Source of the DNA: Plazaster borealis
Lineage: Eukaryota; Echinodermata; Asteroidea; Forcipulatida; Labidiasteridae
Assembly: GCA_021014325.1 (NCBI GenBank)
Contig: CM037476.1
Span: forward strand, 22,294,827-22,358,826
DNA length: 64,000 bases
Direction: 5' to 3'
In this document: positions 60,632 to 64,000 of the stretch, one piece after another
How the letters are laid out: every line of letters starts with the position of its first letter
Position numbering within the stretch: position 1 is the stretch's first letter
Position numbers and translations under genes: made by a program
The notes under the pieces: model-generated
Seen by the model: only the letters and a program-made list of their open reading frames with translations
Database searches by the model: none
What the model was told of the DNA's origin: nothing

Positions 60632-60931
60632 TAAAGGTGTGCACAACATTGGTAAGCTGAACAAACTAAAAAAGGTTATAGATTTGCACATAACTTATAC
60701 ATGTTTGTTTAATGATCGTGGTGGAAAAACATACCTTGAAAGATTTTGGCTTGAAATGCTATAGTTTTTGAGAAATGAGTAAAACAATTATTTTTGATTT
60801 CGCCAGACCAAAACTCGGTGTTTTTGAAAACAGTGGTAAAATATAAGTTTTTATTAAATGCTTTCTCGTAGCTTCCGATGACCGATAGAGCTTGAACTTT
60901 CACCGATTACCAATGTTGTCAACACGCTTTA
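60632..60931 (+). mobile_element. MITE-like element, family M5 (copy 2)
   Basis: Starts TTTAAAGGTGTGCACAACATT and ends ACCAATGTTGTCAACACGCTT, inverted ends. The interior shares GAAATGCTATAGTTTTTGAG with 51080-51340. Confidence 0.75.
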
Positions 60932-61623
60932 ATCTCTTAATTTTACGATAATGCTTCGAAGTTTTGATGTATTTCATTTTGTTATGCAAGTTCACCCCAA
61001 CAAGGCTAAAAGCCACTCTTGGTAAGGGGCTACAAGGAGAAACAAAATTAAGATGCAAATAACTCAGGGGGGCAGCTGAAGATTGTAGGATGGAGGGAAA
61101 TATGCACCGGGCAATGGTAGCCTTGCTTTAAGAGTGCATTGAAAGACCCACCGCACTTGTGTCTGCATGTCTTTTTTTGAGATGCCTATGGGCTAACGTT
61201 TATGAGCCTAAAATATTCAAATATGCGACGAGTCCACGCTGCTCAATTTATGCAAATGATTTGAGAATGACAATACATATTATCTGAAAAATAATTATAC
61301 CTTATTTCCTAATATCACAATAGCTTCAATTATTAGATCTTTGAGGATATACATTAGCATTTCTTGCCGTCAGTTATCATAGGGAAATATCTTTCCAAAA
61401 GAATGAGGGGATATTTTTAGATTAGTTTATCTTATTGTTATCTAAATTTGCTATCAGATTTATGACGTCAAGTTTTGACTATGGCGGGTTCTATTGTTGG
61501 TTTTGTTTCCCAGACTATTCGTATGCTAATTAGTTATTATAAACAGCGGAGTGAAAATTAATATCTTCTGACCAAAACTGCCGTCATATTTTCTCAAGAT
61601 TAAGGTTGCGACGATGTGTGTCA
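60932..61623. other. Gene-free stretch
   Basis: AT-rich, nothing recognised. Confidence 0.5.
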
Positions 61624-62006
61624 TTTAAAGGTCCTGTATACGTTTAGTAATGACTCTGAAAATTAATGGCAATAAAAACTTACTTGGTAAGAAGTACGGC
61701 AGCTTTGGATAGTATAATGCATTTTGAGAAGTTTTTCACTTCAAAGAAACGAGGTTATGGGAAAAGAAATCACTTTGTATCCCCCAAAAATTTGATTCTT
61801 AGAAGCGTTGTATTAACGTTTCTCAGATTGTGTATTCTTCCTGCGTGGACATAACCGCTCCAGATTTTCGGCAATATCTCAAAAACTCCACCACCTTTTG
61901 AAATGAAATTTTCACAGGTTAGTTAACGGGTATATATCTACAACTGTATAGGACTGAAAAAAAAACAGTGGGTTCCAATTACCAATCGTATACAATCCCT
62001 TTAAAT
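61624..62006 (+). mobile_element. MITE-like element, family M1 (copy 6)
   Basis: Starts ATTTAAAGGTCCTGTATACG and ends CGTATACAATCCCTTTAAA. The central hairpin is partly lost. Confidence 0.85.
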
Positions 62007-62287
62007 AAAAAATGTACACACGCCGTGTGATATTTTATTTAAGGAAATTTGACTATAATGAATTAATCAACAAAGGGACCTTATACAATAATTCTATAAT
62101 GAACAAAATAGGTCATCCAGACAGCGAACAATGCAATGCAAATGACACATGAACGTAACATAATTTAAAAACAATAGAATTAGACTGTAGGTTGGCAAGA
62201 CCTTTTAACTAAAGGGATTGTACACTGTTTGTTTCAATCCATATCGTTGAAGATATATGCCAACATATATTACTAACCTGTGGAAAT

Positions 62288-62291
62288 TTGG

Positions 62292-62341
<50 letters not shown>

Positions 62342-62358
62342 GCAGCAGCAGCAGCAGC

Positions 62359-62419
<61 letters not shown>

Positions 62420-62496
62420 GCAACAGCAGTAACAGCAACATCAACAGCAACAGCAACAGCAGCAGAAGCAGAAGCAGCAGCAGCAGCAGCAACAGC

Positions 62497-62536
<40 letters not shown>

Positions 62537-62538
62537 CA
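62288..62538. repeat. (CAA)n/(CAG)n trinucleotide tract, 250 bp
   Basis: CAA units with blocks of CAG at about 62339-62357 and 62419-62490. It generates poly-Asn, poly-Thr, poly-Leu and poly-Val frames that are not genes. Its right edge joins an M3 element. Confidence 0.97.
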
Positions 62539-62785
62539 ACAACCTTGTTGCATATAATTGTGTGTTTTCAGATGCTTGAGAAAGGCTTCATGCCTGAAGC
62601 CTTTCGCAGATTCAAATTTGTGGGTGGAAAATTACCTCTTTCTCTAAAACTACATTACTTCTAAGGGGGTCGTTTCTAACATTGTTTTATAATATCAACA
62701 GCTCCCCAGGGCTCTTTACCAAGTAAGTTTTTATGATCATTAATTTGTGAAGTAATTTACAGAAGTATACCCTGCCTTTAATATA
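62539..62785 (-). mobile_element. MITE-like element, family M3 (copy 4), left part replaced by the CAA tract
   Basis: It contains the central hairpin AGGCTTCATGCCTGAAGCCT (62583-62602) and ends AAGTATACCCTGCCTTTAA. The left end has merged with the CAA tract, and a fragment with M1-like GGGATTGTACACTGTTTG lies at 62214. Confidence 0.8.
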
Positions 62786-63932
62786 CCCAGGACCTAAATG
62801 TAACCCGAAACATGTACCTAAATCTATTCCGGATCTAGATGTAGCCCAGATGTTGTACCTAAATTTATCGGGCTATACAATGAAGGTACAATGGTTGGGG
62901 GAAAATTAAAAAAATTGCAGCTTGTTTCTTTTTGTTCCCTTTTTTCAGTTTACCTCCTCCCCTCCCTCTTTCCCCTTTCCCCTCCCCATCCCCTTCCCCT
63001 TCAACTTTGGTAGGATGGCTCTGTAGAGGTGCTGGTCACCTGTTCCATCTCGCCAGTCACTGGCGATTTGTTGTAACTTTTGAAGTGTTTGTATATAGGG
63101 GCCTTATGTATACCCTATATAAATTTATTTTTGTGTCCCCCCCCCTGTATTTTTCTTTTTGTAATGTTGTGTAATGTTGTGCCAGTGAAGAAGTGTAAAA
63201 AAACACCATAACAACAACGTGATAATGTTTCATGTTGTCGACAAGGCCAGTCCTTTTAGAGTTGTTCATCATGGTGAACTTTCATTTAGATTTCCAGATG
63301 GTTTCCCAACACATGTTAGGTACATTACACATTGTTTACATCATTGTAATCGTGTGACTTGTATTTCCGACACATGTAAAGTAATCCACACAACCCATTA
63401 ATTACCAGTTATTATGGTTTATACATAGCTAGGGCATGACTAACGCGTACATTTGGACTAAGAGTACGTGTGCAGTTCTCAAATCACAGATTTATCATTT
63501 AGAGAGGTCTGTGCACGTAGCAGTCCGGGACGTAAATGATGCATATCCTAAAGCATGTACCTAAACCTATTCTGGGATACATTTAGCCAACGCCTAGCCA
63601 AGAGCTAAATTTTAGCCTTCCGCCACATGTCGGGAATGGAACACACCAAAAAAGCCAGAACGAAATCGAAGACATACATAAAACCACAAGTTTAATATAC
63701 GCACAGTATTACTTTAAAACAAAATAGTGCATCTGTTCTCAACAATTGTTATCCGGGAAACATATCCCGAAATTAATTTTCATCGATTGGTGCTCATTAA
63801 TTCGCTTAGCTATATTTTTAATCTAATATTGAATCCTGTCCATATATGCAAAAACCCTGCACATTACATGGACATTATTCGGTTAATGCTGATTGATACC
63901 AGTAACAAATTTATTTCAGTTAGCTTTCAAAT
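62786..63932. other. Gene-free stretch
   Basis: A pyrimidine-rich tract at 62938-63000 and AT-rich DNA. Similar words (ATGTACCTAAA(T/C)CTATTC) at about 62812 and 63555 suggest a small dispersed repeat. No exon is recognised. Confidence 0.5.
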
Positions 63933-64000
63933 CTAAGGGCCGCGAGGGTATAGGCCTACTTCTGATAATTGTCAAAGACCAGTACCCTCACTAAGGTGTA
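63933..64000 (-). mobile_element. Left end of an M3-like MITE cut by the window edge
   Basis: GGGCCGCGAGGGTATAGGCC followed by AATTGTCAAAGACCAGTACCC matches the start of the element at 47703. Confidence 0.65.

Noticed and set aside
62205..62664. Poly-Leu, poly-Val, poly-Asn and poly-Thr frames
   Set aside because: They come from the CAA/CAG tract in different frames.

Overview
The window looks like nuclear DNA of a marine invertebrate deuterostome, most likely an echinoderm. Coding exons are split by GT-AG introns, most of the sequence is AT-rich non-coding DNA, and it is packed with short inverted-repeat (MITE-like) elements, tRNA-derived SINEs and minisatellites. Motifs such as TAGGCCTA recur, which I associate with echinoderm genomes. 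The phylum is an inference; nothing here is bacterial.

Three gene regions can be supported. (1) Around 8 kb (+) there is a single-exon coding region for a 281-residue P-loop sulfotransferase-like protein. (2) From 20.6 to 31 kb (+) there is a complete four-exon alpha-tubulin gene (gene A, 452 aa). Its introns follow codon 1, split codon 76 and follow codon 125. (3) From 43.5 to 46.2 kb (+) there is a second alpha-tubulin gene (gene B, 453 aa) with the same exon structure; its ATG exon is probably near 34.96 kb. A third ATG-only exon with TATA and CCAAT boxes at 59.36 kb has the architecture of an alpha-tubulin first exon, so the window seems to hold part of a head-to-tail alpha-tubulin cluster that runs off the right edge. 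One weak exon candidate lies on the minus strand near 9.2-9.5 kb.

The two complete tubulin genes differ. Gene A is conventional and ends in Glu-Tyr. Gene B is diverged: it ends in Glu-Ile, has several changes in and after the M-loop, and carries a decayed partial copy of its exon 2 upstream. Its last intron is mostly 16 copies of a 50-bp unit that begins with the last 15 bp of exon 3 and includes the 5' splice site. Parts of exons 2, 3 and 4 are nearly identical between A and B, which suggests gene conversion.

The rest is repeat landscape. At least eight MITE-like families recur; three of them share a plan of terminal inverted repeats plus a central perfect palindrome. Other notable structures are a 1.7-kb array of a 36-bp unit (48.6-50.3 kb) open on both strands, a 1.8-kb block of hairpins and degenerate repeats (41.0-42.8 kb), a field of nested palindromes (4.26-4.48 kb), and foldback elements with recognisable target-site duplications (26.48 and 34.5 kb). 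Left of 20 kb and right of 60 kb I see no conserved gene other than the sulfotransferase.
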